A stretch of 64,000 nucleotides of DNA from Pedobacter cryoconitis. Lineage in GTDB: Bacteria > Bacteroidota > Bacteroidia > Sphingobacteriales > Sphingobacteriaceae. Positions 16,399-28,400 of the stretch are shown piece after piece. Position 1 is the stretch's first letter; each line of letters begins with the position of its first letter. The DNA is taken from NCBI RefSeq assembly GCF_014200595.1, contig NZ_JACHCG010000005.1, positions 1-64,000 on the forward strand, in the 5' to 3' direction. Under the pieces are notes generated by a model. It was not told the DNA's origin. It ran no database searches and saw only the letters and a list, made by a program, of their open reading frames with translations. A program made the translations under genes and the position numbers.

Positions 16399-18177
16399 TT
16401 ACCTCTTCCCGTTAATTCTTTCCGCCTTTTTCACTTGACGCTCCTTTAACTTATTCACCACTTCTTTCCTGCTTTTTTCCGGACTCTGCATTGGAATAAT
16501 TCCCAATCCTATGGTTTCCCGCATACCCACAAAAACACTTTTCCACAGCAAGTTAAAAAACGAAGCACCGGCAGGCCGCTCAAAATGAATCTTAGCCGTT
16601 CTTAAATCCCCGTTCTTAGACGGATTTTCATCCTTAATGATCAATGTATTGGCTAAGAATGAAAGGAATCCCTTCTTCTGAACAGGTTTGCCATTTTCTC
16701 CCTCCTTCAGTAATTTCACCTTCAGCTGATTATAATACAACTGCATCGTCCCGTCAGAACCCTTTTCATTTGCCTGAACATCAAAGTCTATTTTCTGTAT
16801 CTGTCCCGTCTCGATTTCCACCATACCCAACGGTTGGGCAAGCGGATTCAGCTTCACCATATCCAGTTTTCCAATATGCCCTTTAAACGAAAAAGCTCCG
16901 TTTTTAGCCAGTAAATTGAATTTGATTACAATATCCAGCCGTGCAGCCTTAATCATTAAAGCATTTAAATCGGCCACAGCAAAATGATTTCTGCCCAGTG
17001 AAGAAGGGTCATTGGTTACATTCAGCACGTTCCCGGTCAACTCGTCAATGTTCACTGTTCCACGCTGCTGCGACATCGGATTGTATTCCGTATAAGCAAC
17101 GCTCACCTTATTTAATTTTAACGTGTCAATCGTAACTGGTATAGGTAACCGCTGTAAAGCCATATGCGGAAAATTATTTCCCTTGTTCGCGGCACCCGGC
17201 GGCATCTCCCGGTTCATGAAGACTTTGGCTGTAGTCTGGCCGATTTTCAGACTCTGCGCATGGATTACCCGGTCGGTATTAAATTTCACAAAATCTATCC
17301 CGGTAAAAGCAACTTCACCAAAAACCAGATCATACCGGTCCTTTTGAACCTTAAGCTTCCTGCTGAAAGCAAGATCAGGATACATCGGAATCATTTTAAA
17401 CCCCTTGATCCGGATAGTCTGGCCGGTTGCAGATCCGGTTATGGTATCTACTTTCATTGTGTAAAGCTTATCCTTCGTTAAAGAATGGTAACCTGCCAGT
17501 TCAAATGAGACATCTTTTGCATAATAAAACCGTGTTGTATCTTTTTCAGTAGTCTCATCCAGCTTAAAATCCCTGATCTGAACATTCAAATGTTTCACCG
17601 AGTTCAGTAAACGGCCATCCGCTCCATTAATATAATCAAAATCAGCGTCTGCAATTTTAATTCCTCCTATACGGACAGCGGCAAGCGTTTTTGAAATCAG
17701 CTCATAAAGGCTGCGCTTATCTTTTTTAATGGTATCCGGCTTTTTATCAACTTTATTATAAATCATATTAATCGAAGGATTCTCCAGAATAATATCATTC
17801 ATTAGTATCTTTTTATGAAGCCAGACTTCAAATATCCCAATATGGCGCAATCTTAAACGCGCCAGCTTTACCTGAAATAAGTGTGTTGGTGCATGCCCCA
17901 ATTTCCTTCTTGTGTTAAAAACCGTGGTATCTGGCGAGAGTAAAATACTGTCAACAGTTACACTTCCGGTTAGCAGATTGAGGTGGATATCCTTAAAATC
18001 AATTTTATACAGATCAGCTGAGCCTTTGGAAACCACTTCTTTAATTTTTTTGCTCAGGATCGGTTTCCATTGCATACTGAAATAAAGCGATGCACAACCA
18101 ACACTAACAATCAGGGCTAAAAGTACTCCAGCGAGCCATTTCCATATTTTCTTATTCCCTGATCCATTAACTGTCAT
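16399..18177 (-). CDS. AsmA-like (DUF748-type) membrane-anchored envelope protein, 592 aa, paralogue of its neighbour
   Basis: Same architecture as the downstream gene: membrane anchor at residues 9-32 (IWKWLAGVLLALIVSVGC), a beta-rich body with repeated motifs (VKLARLRLRHIGIFEV, IRIKGFKMIPMYPDL), a LLAKNGAFSFKGHIGKLD block and a basic C-terminus. I choose ATG 18177 over the longest frame start at 18312: it begins directly before the anchor and gives a length within one residue of the paralogue, whereas the longer form adds 45 residues without family character. The 58-base gap to the second copy suggests a tandem duplication in one operon. Confidence 0.65.
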   Translation of the reverse strand: MTVNGSGNKKIWKWLAGVLLALIVSVGCASLYFSMQWKPILSKKIKEVVSKGSADLYKIDFKDIHLNLLTGSVTVDSILLSPDTTVFNTRRKLGHAPTHLFQVKLARLRLRHIGIFEVWLHKKILMNDIILENPSINMIYNKVDKKPDTIKKDKRSLYELISKTLAAVRIGGIKIADADFDYINGADGRLLNSVKHLNVQIRDFKLDETTEKDTTRFYYAKDVSFELAGYHSLTKDKLYTMKVDTITGSATGQTIRIKGFKMIPMYPDLAFSRKLKVQKDRYDLVFGEVAFTGIDFVKFNTDRVIHAQSLKIGQTTAKVFMNREMPPGAANKGNNFPHMALQRLPIPVTIDTLKLNKVSVAYTEYNPMSQQRGTVNIDELTGNVLNVTNDPSSLGRNHFAVADLNALMIKAARLDIVIKFNLLAKNGAFSFKGHIGKLDMVKLNPLAQPLGMVEIETGQIQKIDFDVQANEKGSDGTMQLYYNQLKVKLLKEGENGKPVQKKGFLSFLANTLIIKDENPSKNGDLRTAKIHFERPAGASFFNLLWKSVFVGMRETIGLGIIPMQSPEKSRKEVVNKLKERQVKKAERINGKR

Positions 18178-18304
18178 ATTTCTGTATTTAACTAATATTA
18201 CAGATAATGGCCTATAATGTTTTTGATATTTGAAACGTTGAATGTCAATACAGCGTCTAAAAGGGGCAAATATCAGGCTGAACCTGATTTTTAAATGCTG
18301 CCAA

Positions 18305-18337
18305 TTTGTCATTTACAAATTAAATTTAGTATTTTTG
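18305..18337 (+). promoter_or_regulatory. Promoter of miaB (TTTG-N21-TATTTTTG)
   Basis: TTTG at 18305-18308 and TATTTTTG at 18330-18337 are separated by 21 bases, close to the Bacteroidota TTTG-N19-TAnnTTTG arrangement. The ATG follows 24 bases after the -7 box. Confidence 0.7.
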
Positions 18338-18361
18338 TCCCTTTAAGAATGTTACTCATTT

Positions 18362-19795
18362 ATGATCGATTTACAGCTAACAGACAAAACACATGATGAA
18401 GGGCGCCAGGGTGAAGCTCTGATTGTTGATGCCCCAAAACTGCTTAATGCGAGGAAGCTATACATTGAAAGTTATGGTTGCCAGATGAACTTCGCTGATA
18501 GTGAAATTGTTGCCTCTATCCTGTTAGATCAGGGTTTTGAGACGACAGGTAATTATCAGGAAGCTGACGCAATCTTTATCAATACCTGCTCGATCAGGGA
18601 AAATGCAGAACAGCGTGTCCGTAACCGGTTATCACAGTTCGGTATAGAAAAACGTAAAAACCCTAAACTGATTGTCGGGGTTTTAGGCTGCATGGCAGAA
18701 CGTTTAAAATCTAAATTCCTTGAAGAAGAGAAATTGGTGGATCTGGTTGTCGGGCCTGATGCTTACCGCGATTTGCCACAACTGATAGAACAGGTAGGTG
18801 ATGGTCAGAAAGCAATCAACGTTTTGTTATCCAGAGAAGAAACTTACGCAGATATTAGTCCGGTCCGCTTAAACGGGAACGGGATTACTGCTTTCATTTC
18901 GATTATGCGTGGTTGTGATAATATGTGCTCTTTCTGCGTAGTTCCTTTTACAAGAGGGCGTGAACGTAGTCGTGATCCGCATTCTATTCTTGCTGAAGCA
19001 CAGGATTTACATGACCGCGGTTATAAAGAAGTGACCCTGCTTGGACAGAATGTAGATTCTTACAAGTGGAAAGGTACGGCCGAAGCCGAAGATGGCGCTG
19101 AGATTATGGTCAACTTTGCCCAGTTACTGGAAAAAGTAGCATTGATCAGCCCTGAATTGCGTGTACGTTTCTCGACTTCACATCCAAAAGATATTACAGA
19201 CGAAGTACTGCATACCATTCAAAAATATGATAACATCTGTAACAATATCCATTTACCGGTACAATCGGGAAGCAGCAGGGTATTGGACCTGATGAACCGT
19301 ACTTATACCCGCGAATGGTATATCAACCGGATTGATGCCATCAGAAATATCATTCCTGATTGCGCAATCTCTACAGACATTATCGCTGGTTTCTGCACAG
19401 AAACTGAAGAAGAGCACCAGGAAACCTTATCCATGATGGATTATGTAGGTTACGATTTCGCATTCTGCTTCAGTTATTCTGAAAGACCAGGAACAATGGC
19501 TGCAAGAAAACTGGAAGATGATATCCCGGAAGACGTGAAAAAACGCCGTTTACAGGAAATCTTATTGAAACAACAGGCTACTTCTCATTACAGATTAGAG
19601 AAATCTGTAGGAAAAACAGTCCGCATTTTAGTAGAAGGTTTCTCTAAAAAGTCTGATAAAGACCTTTGCGGAAGAAATGACCAGAATGCCATGATCGTAT
19701 TCCCGGCGGTAGAAAATGTAAAGCCAGGGCAATACGTAAATGTCATTATTGAGCGTTGTACATCAGCGACTCTACTGGGCAGAATTACAGCTTAA
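18362..19795 (+). CDS. miaB: tRNA-2-methylthio-N6-dimethylallyladenosine synthase
   Basis: Radical-SAM methylthiotransferase that adds the 2-methylthio group to i6A37 of tRNAs reading UNN codons. The N-terminal UPF0004 domain supplies Cys40 (SYGCQMNF), Cys76 and Cys110 for the second 4Fe-4S cluster. The radical-SAM motif is CDNMCSFC with Cys185, Cys189 and Cys192. The C-terminus carries a TRAM-type RNA-binding domain (residues about 415-475). Full length at 477 aa. It heads a plus-strand run continuing with the sigma-54 activator, lptE, a TPR gene and secG. Confidence 0.96.
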   Translation: MIDLQLTDKTHDEGRQGEALIVDAPKLLNARKLYIESYGCQMNFADSEIVASILLDQGFETTGNYQEADAIFINTCSIRENAEQRVRNRLSQFGIEKRKNPKLIVGVLGCMAERLKSKFLEEEKLVDLVVGPDAYRDLPQLIEQVGDGQKAINVLLSREETYADISPVRLNGNGITAFISIMRGCDNMCSFCVVPFTRGRERSRDPHSILAEAQDLHDRGYKEVTLLGQNVDSYKWKGTAEAEDGAEIMVNFAQLLEKVALISPELRVRFSTSHPKDITDEVLHTIQKYDNICNNIHLPVQSGSSRVLDLMNRTYTREWYINRIDAIRNIIPDCAISTDIIAGFCTETEEEHQETLSMMDYVGYDFAFCFSYSERPGTMAARKLEDDIPEDVKKRRLQEILLKQQATSHYRLEKSVGKTVRILVEGFSKKSDKDLCGRNDQNAMIVFPAVENVKPGQYVNVIIERCTSATLLGRITA

Positions 19796-19831
19796 AAAAT
19801 ATACTCCAGTGAGAATTTAAATATAATTATT

Positions 19832-21067
19832 TTGGACGTACAAGATATTAAAAACCGATTTGGGATTATTGGTGGTTCTCCACTTTTAAACCGTGCTATA
19901 GATATTGCCAGGCAGGTAGCGCCAACGGATATGTCAGTATTAATTACTGGGGAAAGTGGTAGTGGAAAAGAAGTATTTTCACACATTATCCACCAGATGA
20001 GTACCCGTAAACATGGTGCTTTTATTGCCGTAAACTGTGGTGCCATTCCCGAAGGCACAATAGATTCAGAATTATTCGGACACGAGAAAGGCTCTTTTAC
20101 CGGTGCTCACGAAGCACGTAAAGGATATTTCGAAGTGGCAAACGGAGGAACGATCTTTTTGGATGAGGTAGCGGAATTACCTTTAGGTACGCAGGCCCGT
20201 TTATTAAGAATACTGGAAAGTGGAGAATACCTGCGTGTAGGTTCTTCTAAAGTACAAAAGACTGATGTCCGTATTATTGCAGCGACAAACGTAGATGTAT
20301 ATAACAGGGTAAAATCAGGTAAGTTCCGTGAGGATTTATATTACCGCTTAAATACTGTGCCTTTGCGTATACCTGCTTTACATGAACGTAAAGAAGACAT
20401 CTTCCTGCTGTTCAGAAAGTTTTCTGCTGATTTCAGCGATAAATACCGCAGTCCGGGTATCCACCTGGAACCGGATGCGATACAAATGCTGAGCAATTAC
20501 AGCTGGCCTGGAAACGTCAGACAGCTTAAAAACATCGCAGAACAAATTTGTGTACTGGAAAAAGACAGGAACGTGACTGCTGGTGCTTTATTGAACTATA
20601 TTCCGAATGAAGGAGGCAGCAATTTGCCAATGGCATTAAATAATGGGAGTAATAAAGAAGATTTTTCTGAAAGAGATATCCTTTATAAAGTTCTTTTTGA
20701 CATGAAAAAAGACATGATGGACTTGAAGAAACTGGTTGCCGAGATTATTCAGAGTGGCGGAAATACTTCACATATTATGGAGGAAAACCCGCATTATATC
20801 AACCAGCTTTACCAGGAAGTAGATCAGACCGTGAGCAATGATTCCACTTTCATGATTAAAAAATCTCCTCAGAATGCACCTGTAGACTATAACTACACCC
20901 ATGATGCAGAAGAAGTGGAAGAATCCCTTTCTCTGATTGACAAAGAATCTGATTTAATCAAAAAAGCACTGAAAAAACATAAAGGCAAACGTAAGTTCGC
21001 AGCCCAGGAACTGGGAATTTCGGAACGTACGCTGTATAGAAAAATCAAAGAACTCAATTTAAATTAG
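19832..21067 (+). CDS. Sigma-54-dependent transcriptional activator lacking a receiver domain
   Basis: A 411-aa bacterial enhancer-binding protein. AAA+ core: Walker A GESGSGKE at residues 40-47, the sigma-54 contact loop as GSFTGA at 87-92 (usually GAFTGA), Walker B GGTIFLDEV at 105-113. A Fis-type helix-turn-helix occupies the last 35 residues (FAAQELGISERTLYRKIKEL). No receiver, GAF or PAS domain precedes the ATPase, so activity may be set by expression level or a partner protein. The start codon is TTG at 19832; no ATG gives a complete Walker region. lptE follows after 3 bases. Targets unknown. Confidence 0.9.
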   Translation: MDVQDIKNRFGIIGGSPLLNRAIDIARQVAPTDMSVLITGESGSGKEVFSHIIHQMSTRKHGAFIAVNCGAIPEGTIDSELFGHEKGSFTGAHEARKGYFEVANGGTIFLDEVAELPLGTQARLLRILESGEYLRVGSSKVQKTDVRIIAATNVDVYNRVKSGKFREDLYYRLNTVPLRIPALHERKEDIFLLFRKFSADFSDKYRSPGIHLEPDAIQMLSNYSWPGNVRQLKNIAEQICVLEKDRNVTAGALLNYIPNEGGSNLPMALNNGSNKEDFSERDILYKVLFDMKKDMMDLKKLVAEIIQSGGNTSHIMEENPHYINQLYQEVDQTVSNDSTFMIKKSPQNAPVDYNYTHDAEEVEESLSLIDKESDLIKKALKKHKGKRKFAAQELGISERTLYRKIKELNLN

Positions 21068-21070
21068 GTC

Positions 21071-21580
21071 ATGAAAAGAATCTGTTTATTGCTTTTGCTG
21101 CCACTGGCAACCTTAGTGAATTCGTGTTCAGTAAAATTAAACGGAGCCTCTATTCCCGCAGAAATGAAAACGGTAGCGGTGTCGTATTTTGAAAATAATG
21201 CACCATTGGTGATCCCGACATTAAGTGCAGATTTTACGGAGGCCTTAAAACTGCGTATCCGGAATCAAACCCGCCTGGTGGTTACCCAGAGTAATGCTGA
21301 TGCAGTTTTTGAAGGCAGGATTACGGGTTATGACATCCGCCCTATCGCCCTTCAGAATAACAATGCGCCAAGTGCGGGCGGAAACAGGCTGACGATTAAA
21401 GTAAGTGTAAAATACACCAACAACCTGAATCCTAAACAAAGTTTTGAAGAATCATTTGAGCGGTTTAAAGACTTTGACATGAGAGGTCAGAGCCTGGAAT
21501 CTCTTCAGCTCCAGTTAAATAAAGATATCAACGCACAGCTTACTGAAGATATATTCAACAGGGCTTTTGCGCAATGGTAA
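21071..21580 (+). CDS. lptE: LPS-assembly lipoprotein LptE
   Basis: Outer-membrane lipoprotein that plugs and assembles the LptD translocon delivering LPS to the cell surface. Signal peptide with lipobox VNSC (Cys19), then a 150-aa LptE fold of the Bacteroidota kind: MKTVAVSYFENNAPLV, TLSADFTEALKLRIRNQTRL, DAVFEGRITGYDI. The last segment (QLTEDIFNRAFAQW) is typical of the family. It lies 3 bases after the sigma-54 activator. lptD is not in the window. Confidence 0.88.
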   Translation: MKRICLLLLLPLATLVNSCSVKLNGASIPAEMKTVAVSYFENNAPLVIPTLSADFTEALKLRIRNQTRLVVTQSNADAVFEGRITGYDIRPIALQNNNAPSAGGNRLTIKVSVKYTNNLNPKQSFEESFERFKDFDMRGQSLESLQLQLNKDINAQLTEDIFNRAFAQW

Positions 21581-21636
21581 AAGAGCCGGAAAAACCGGTA
21601 TATTAAATGAATTTCAATCGTTAACTTAGCCTCGTG

Positions 21637-22731
21637 ATGCTGGATAAAGATATACAACAACAACTTGCTGAATTAATTGCGGACCCTCAAAAGGCTTCTC
21701 CGCAGCATACGGCTATGTTGAGCGATTTGTTGCAGACTTATCCATATTATCAGCCTTTGCATTTATTATTGGCCAAAGCCGATTTACAAAGGGCAAAAAG
21801 CACAAATCAGCTTGTACAGGCTTCTCTTTATACCAACGGCTCGATTTTACACCAGTTTCTGTTTAAAAAAGAAACTACACCTGTTACCTTTTTAATTGTC
21901 AACGGATGTCCGGGGATCAGAGAAGAGAATGAACAGGAAGGTTTTGATGAGCTGGAAGAGGTGTTTGAGGAGATTGCTGAAGTTGACCATACCAATTACC
22001 GCCCATTCAGAAATTCAGATCCGGATGCTGAAACAGCAGTTACAGCCGAAACTCCTGAACGCAGGAACTCCCTGGAAGATGATTTCGTTTTTGAAAGCAT
22101 TGCTTCTTCAGATTTCTTCGCTTTTGAACAAAACTTCAGTACAACAGAGGTTGCTGAACCACAACACGAGCAGCAGCCGGTTGCAGATGCACCTGTTATT
22201 GAAGAGCATGAAGCTCAGGCAGCGGCCGAAGTAGAAAATAGCCAGGTCAGCAATTATCATGATGAAAACCTGCCATACACCTTTTTATGGTGGCTGGCCA
22301 AAACCCGTAAAGAGCATCAGAGTATATTTCAGCCTTATGCTTTACCTAAAACAAATAACGCTCAGGAATTACAGCAGCAGTATGTAGAACATATTTTCCA
22401 TATACAGAGCCACCTGACCGGAAGTGAAGCTTTACTGGGCACCGAAGAACAGCAAAGGCCAGCGACCAAAGATGCGGAGATCATCGAAAGCTTTATCAAA
22501 AATGACCCGCAGATCCTGCCCCCTAAACCCGAGCAGATCGACAATGAAAACAAGGCGAAGAAAAGTGCAGAGGATCAGAATGACCTCGTATCCGAAACAC
22601 TGGCCAATATTTATATCGAGCAAATGCTTTACGACAAGGCGATAGATACTTATGAAAAATTAAGTTTGAAGTTTCCAGAAAAAAGACGTTACTTTGCCGA
22701 CCTTATCCAATCTATAGAAAAGAAAATTTAA
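21637..22731 (+). CDS. TPR-like protein of unknown function, 364 aa
   Basis: Cytosolic protein with no signal peptide. The N-terminal 75 residues form a helical module (LLQTYPYYQPLHLLLAKADL). The middle (about 90-200) is acidic, Glu-rich and probably disordered. The C-terminus carries a TPR-type helix pair (LANIYIEQMLYDKAIDTYEK). I prefer ATG 21637 over the GTG directly before it at 21634. Its place between lptE and secG (14 bases) suggests a link with envelope biogenesis, but there is no biochemical clue. Confidence 0.7.
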   Translation: MLDKDIQQQLAELIADPQKASPQHTAMLSDLLQTYPYYQPLHLLLAKADLQRAKSTNQLVQASLYTNGSILHQFLFKKETTPVTFLIVNGCPGIREENEQEGFDELEEVFEEIAEVDHTNYRPFRNSDPDAETAVTAETPERRNSLEDDFVFESIASSDFFAFEQNFSTTEVAEPQHEQQPVADAPVIEEHEAQAAAEVENSQVSNYHDENLPYTFLWWLAKTRKEHQSIFQPYALPKTNNAQELQQQYVEHIFHIQSHLTGSEALLGTEEQQRPATKDAEIIESFIKNDPQILPPKPEQIDNENKAKKSAEDQNDLVSETLANIYIEQMLYDKAIDTYEKLSLKFPEKRRYFADLIQSIEKKI

Positions 22732-22745
22732 CCATTTAACATACT

Positions 22746-23105
22746 ATGCTTTTTTTAATTATTTTATTGATCATTATTTGTGTTGCATTAGGCCTGTTTG
22801 TTTTAATACAAAATCCTAAAGGCGGTGGTCTGGCAACAGGCGGGTCGGGAAGCAATATGTTCGGTGTACAACGTACAGGTGATGTACTTGAAAAAGGCAC
22901 CTGGGTTCTTTTAACTTTAGTCGTTGTGATTTCACTGGCAATTACTGCTATTGGAAAAACAGGATCAACCGGAGCTACTGGCGGCGGAGATTCTAAAATT
23001 CAGCAACAATTGGATAAAACACCTACGCCTTCTCCAATTGGCGGTGGTATTAAACCAGCTACAACTCCTGCTCCAGCGACTACGCCGGAAGCACCAAAAA
23101 AATAA
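22746..23105 (+). CDS. secG: Preprotein translocase subunit SecG
   Basis: Small membrane subunit of the SecYEG channel. Two transmembrane helices (residues 1-22 and about 52-72) flank the conserved cytosolic loop with LIQNPKGGGLA and GGSGSNMFGVQRTGDVLEKGT, diagnostic of SecG. The C-terminal 45 residues are a low-complexity Gly/Thr/Pro/Ala tail ending PEAPKK, common in Bacteroidota SecG. It is the last gene of its run, with a terminator directly after the stop. Confidence 0.95.
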   Translation: MLFLIILLIIICVALGLFVLIQNPKGGGLATGGSGSNMFGVQRTGDVLEKGTWVLLTLVVVISLAITAIGKTGSTGATGGGDSKIQQQLDKTPTPSPIGGGIKPATTPAPATTPEAPKK

Positions 23106-23125
23106 GCTCTTTTACAGGAGTTCAG

Positions 23126-23162
23126 AAGCCCGTCAGAAAATAAATCTGACGGGCTTTTTTCG
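23126..23162 (+). terminator. Terminator after secG
   Basis: Perfect 12-bp stem, AAGCCCGTCAGA (23126-23137) with 23145-23156, a 7-base loop, then TTTTTT. Confidence 0.92.
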
Positions 23163-23327
23163 TTTATCCCTGCCAGTCTGACACAAAAAAAATAGGCGCT
23201 TAATCTATTAGCTGACAAGCCTGTGTAAATTTGGCAACCGAAAGGCCCTTGGCATAAAAACTGATGTGGCTTTAACGTTATTATACAATTTATACGTTAA
23301 CCTTTAAATTAAAACAATAATTAAGTT

Positions 23328-25312
<1,985 letters not shown>

Positions 25313-25335
25313 GTCAATTCTGTTAATCGCTGATT

Positions 25336-25368
25336 AAAACCTCCAGTCTTAAAACTGGAGGTTTTTTT
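25336..25368 (+). terminator. Terminator after groEL
   Basis: Perfect 12-bp stem, AAAACCTCCAGT (25336-25347) with 25354-25365, a 6-base loop, continuing into T-run. Confidence 0.93.
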
Positions 25369-25450
25369 ATGCTTTAGAAAATTCAACTCGTTGTAAGGCA
25401 GGTGTTTGGAAAAATAGATTCTATTTTCTAAATTGATATACCGATACAAT

Positions 25451-28400
25451 ATGAGGAAAATTCTAACTGTCTTTTTCGCTCTCTTCCTTAGTATTATATC
25501 CTTTCATTCCAATGCTCAGCTGGCTCTTGGAACGGTGGATGGAGGACCTTATACGCCCGGATCAAGCATAAGCGCCACTTTTAATATTGGAGAAAGCAGT
25601 TGTATCAAGATTGGTAATACGTTTAGCCTGGTTTTAGTCAATGCCGCAGGCAATGAAATTACACTAGATACATATAATGGATTCTACTCTACTTTTGTCA
25701 ACGGAGTTATACCAGTAAGTACACCAGCCGGCACAGGTTATAAATTAAGGGTTAAATCTTCAAACCCTGCGTTGAGTACTGATCTGTCAGCTCCTTTTGA
25801 AATTAAGGCCGGAACCCCGGTCACGGCTGCACTCAGCAGCGTAGCATCCACCATAAGTACTAATCCGCTAACTTTTGGCTCCTGTAACAGCGCAGCAAGT
25901 ACGGAATTCAATTTTACCAATGAATCCACAACCGATGCGGTCACCGCCACAATTAATAATGAATTAAATCCAGGGGCTCCGGCCGTACTAACCTATTCTG
26001 CCGCAACTAAACTGAACAGCTTTACAGCAGATCAGGCACACTATACAATTTTTGTGAAAGCCACTTCACCAGATGGGACTATAGGTACACAAGCCTATTT
26101 CCTGATCAATAACCTTGCGATCACCGCATTTTCGACAACCAGCGGTAATACGGTCTGTTATCCGGTCGGTTCATTTGAATATGGTGTGGAAGTTAATAAA
26201 CTGACTGGCATCGCGGCTAATTTCCCGGGTAATACCTATAAGATAGATTGGGGAGATCATAAATCAGACGAGTATACCATTTGTGATATCAAAGCAAACA
26301 ACAATAAGGTACAGCATACATTTACTGAATCATCGTGCGGGTTTACTTATACCACTGGTAATAAAACCAATTATAATGCCTTTGGGATCAATGTTCAGGT
26401 TTCCAGTCCGTATTGCGGCGCAGTTGGGACAGGTATCTCCACGACAGCAAGAGTAGTTTCAAGACCGGTCAACAAGTTTGATGCGCCATCTGTAGTTTGC
26501 GTGGGCGACCGGGTGGTGCTAAGCAATCAATCTACTGCCGGACAAAACCCTAATGAGAATTCCACGGGCTGTAATGATAATCTGGTGTTGTATACGTGGT
26601 ATGTAGATGGGGTCAGAGTGTTGACAGATGTTACTTTTGCCACGCCACCACCGAGCCCCGTTTTTACCACAAAAGGTACACATGTGATCCGCATGACTTC
26701 AAAAAGCAATGGCAATTGCCAGGCGGAGGATGCAGAGAAAGTTATCTGTGTGCAGGATCCGCCAAAACCGTCCTTTACACTGGGGAATGCAGTGATTTGT
26801 CTGAATCCGGGAACACTAACACCAGTTAATACCTCTGTGCTGGATAATACTTGTCCTAATGCCGGCCCCGTTTATACGTGGACAGTTACTCCGGCAGCAG
26901 GAGTAACCTTTGATGCGAATACCGCAACTCCACAATTTAAGTTTACACAGACCGGGGTATATAATGTAACGCTGGCTGTTCAGTCCGGAACCTGTACGGT
27001 GACCAGTGCCCCGCAGAAAATTGTAGTCAATACTCAACCAGAAGCCACCTTGTCACCAGACAAAACATTATGCGCCATTGGAAATTATACTTTTAATCCT
27101 ACCGCAGGCCCTACGCAAACCACTTTGAATGGAACAGCAGAAGAACTCAGCGGAACTTATACATGGACAGTCAGCGGTGGAAATTACACCTTTGTATCAC
27201 CTGATGGCCCGAATACTAAATATCCAACGCTAAATTTTGCCGATTACGCTACTTATACGGTAACACTGACCCATACGAACAATTGCGGAACTACAATAAA
27301 AACGCAGAAAATCACACTTTCCAAATCACCGAAACCTGAAATAACTGCCACTGCTAACCCGATTTGTTATAATTCAGCGATTAGTTTAACCGGAACTATC
27401 GTTGATAATAATCCGAATACCACCTTTGAATGGATTGGTAATGGAGGTGTATTCTCTGCACCAGTGAATTTAATTACCACTTACACCCCTACTGCTGCTG
27501 AACGCAATTCCGGAGTTGCAACTGTTATATTACGCGTTCAAACCAGTCTTCCTGAGCCCTGCGCAAAAGTCGAAGCGAATCTCACGGTACAGATCTATCC
27601 TAACAATATAGGCACAAATACGACCCAGAATATTTGTTCAGGCCAGACAGCCTTTCATACACCTGCATCCAGCGTAACTGGTAGTACTTTTACCTGGACA
27701 GCTGCTAATGCCGACGGGATGGCCACCGGATTTTCACCATCGGGGTCTGGCCCAATTAATCAGGTCATCACCAATACCAATACGACAACCAATGCTGTAG
27801 TCATCTATACGATTACCCCAAAAAGCAATGGATGTGATGGCGTACCCTATACTTTTACCGTAACGGTTACGCCCATACCAGTAGTCACAGCAACCGCAGC
27901 CCAACCTGTGATTTGCGGAAACGAAGCTGCTGGAATTATGCTGAGTTCTACGATAGCGAATACCAAATATACCTGGACAAGTACTGCTACTGCCGGCGTC
28001 ACCGGAAATACAAATCAAACCATTCCAATTGCGGTGACTGCAATTCAGGATGTTTTAGTGAACAGCGGCGCGGCGCAGGGAACGGTAACTTATACGATTA
28101 CCCCGGTTTCCACAGCAAGCTGCCAGGGAACACCAGTCACAATTACTATTAAAGTTGATGCACCAATTACGGTTGCCAATGCCGGTCCTGCACAAACTTT
28201 ATGTGCAAAACCAAGTACATCGCTTGCCGGGAATATACCTAAAACAGGAGAAACCGGGCAATGGTCTGTGGTTTCCGGAACGCTGGTCATTGCTGATCCG
28301 TCAAACCCGCAAACATTAATCACCGGGCTTATCCCAGGCCAGACATATGTGTTGAAATGGACAATCAAAGGCGCCGCAAACTGTACACCAACAACGGCAG

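Noticed and set aside
23150..23327. Sigma-54 or CIRCE control of groES
   Set aside because: TTGGCA occurs twice (near 23231 and 23249) but without a TTGC at the -12 spacing, and there is no CIRCE inverted repeat.
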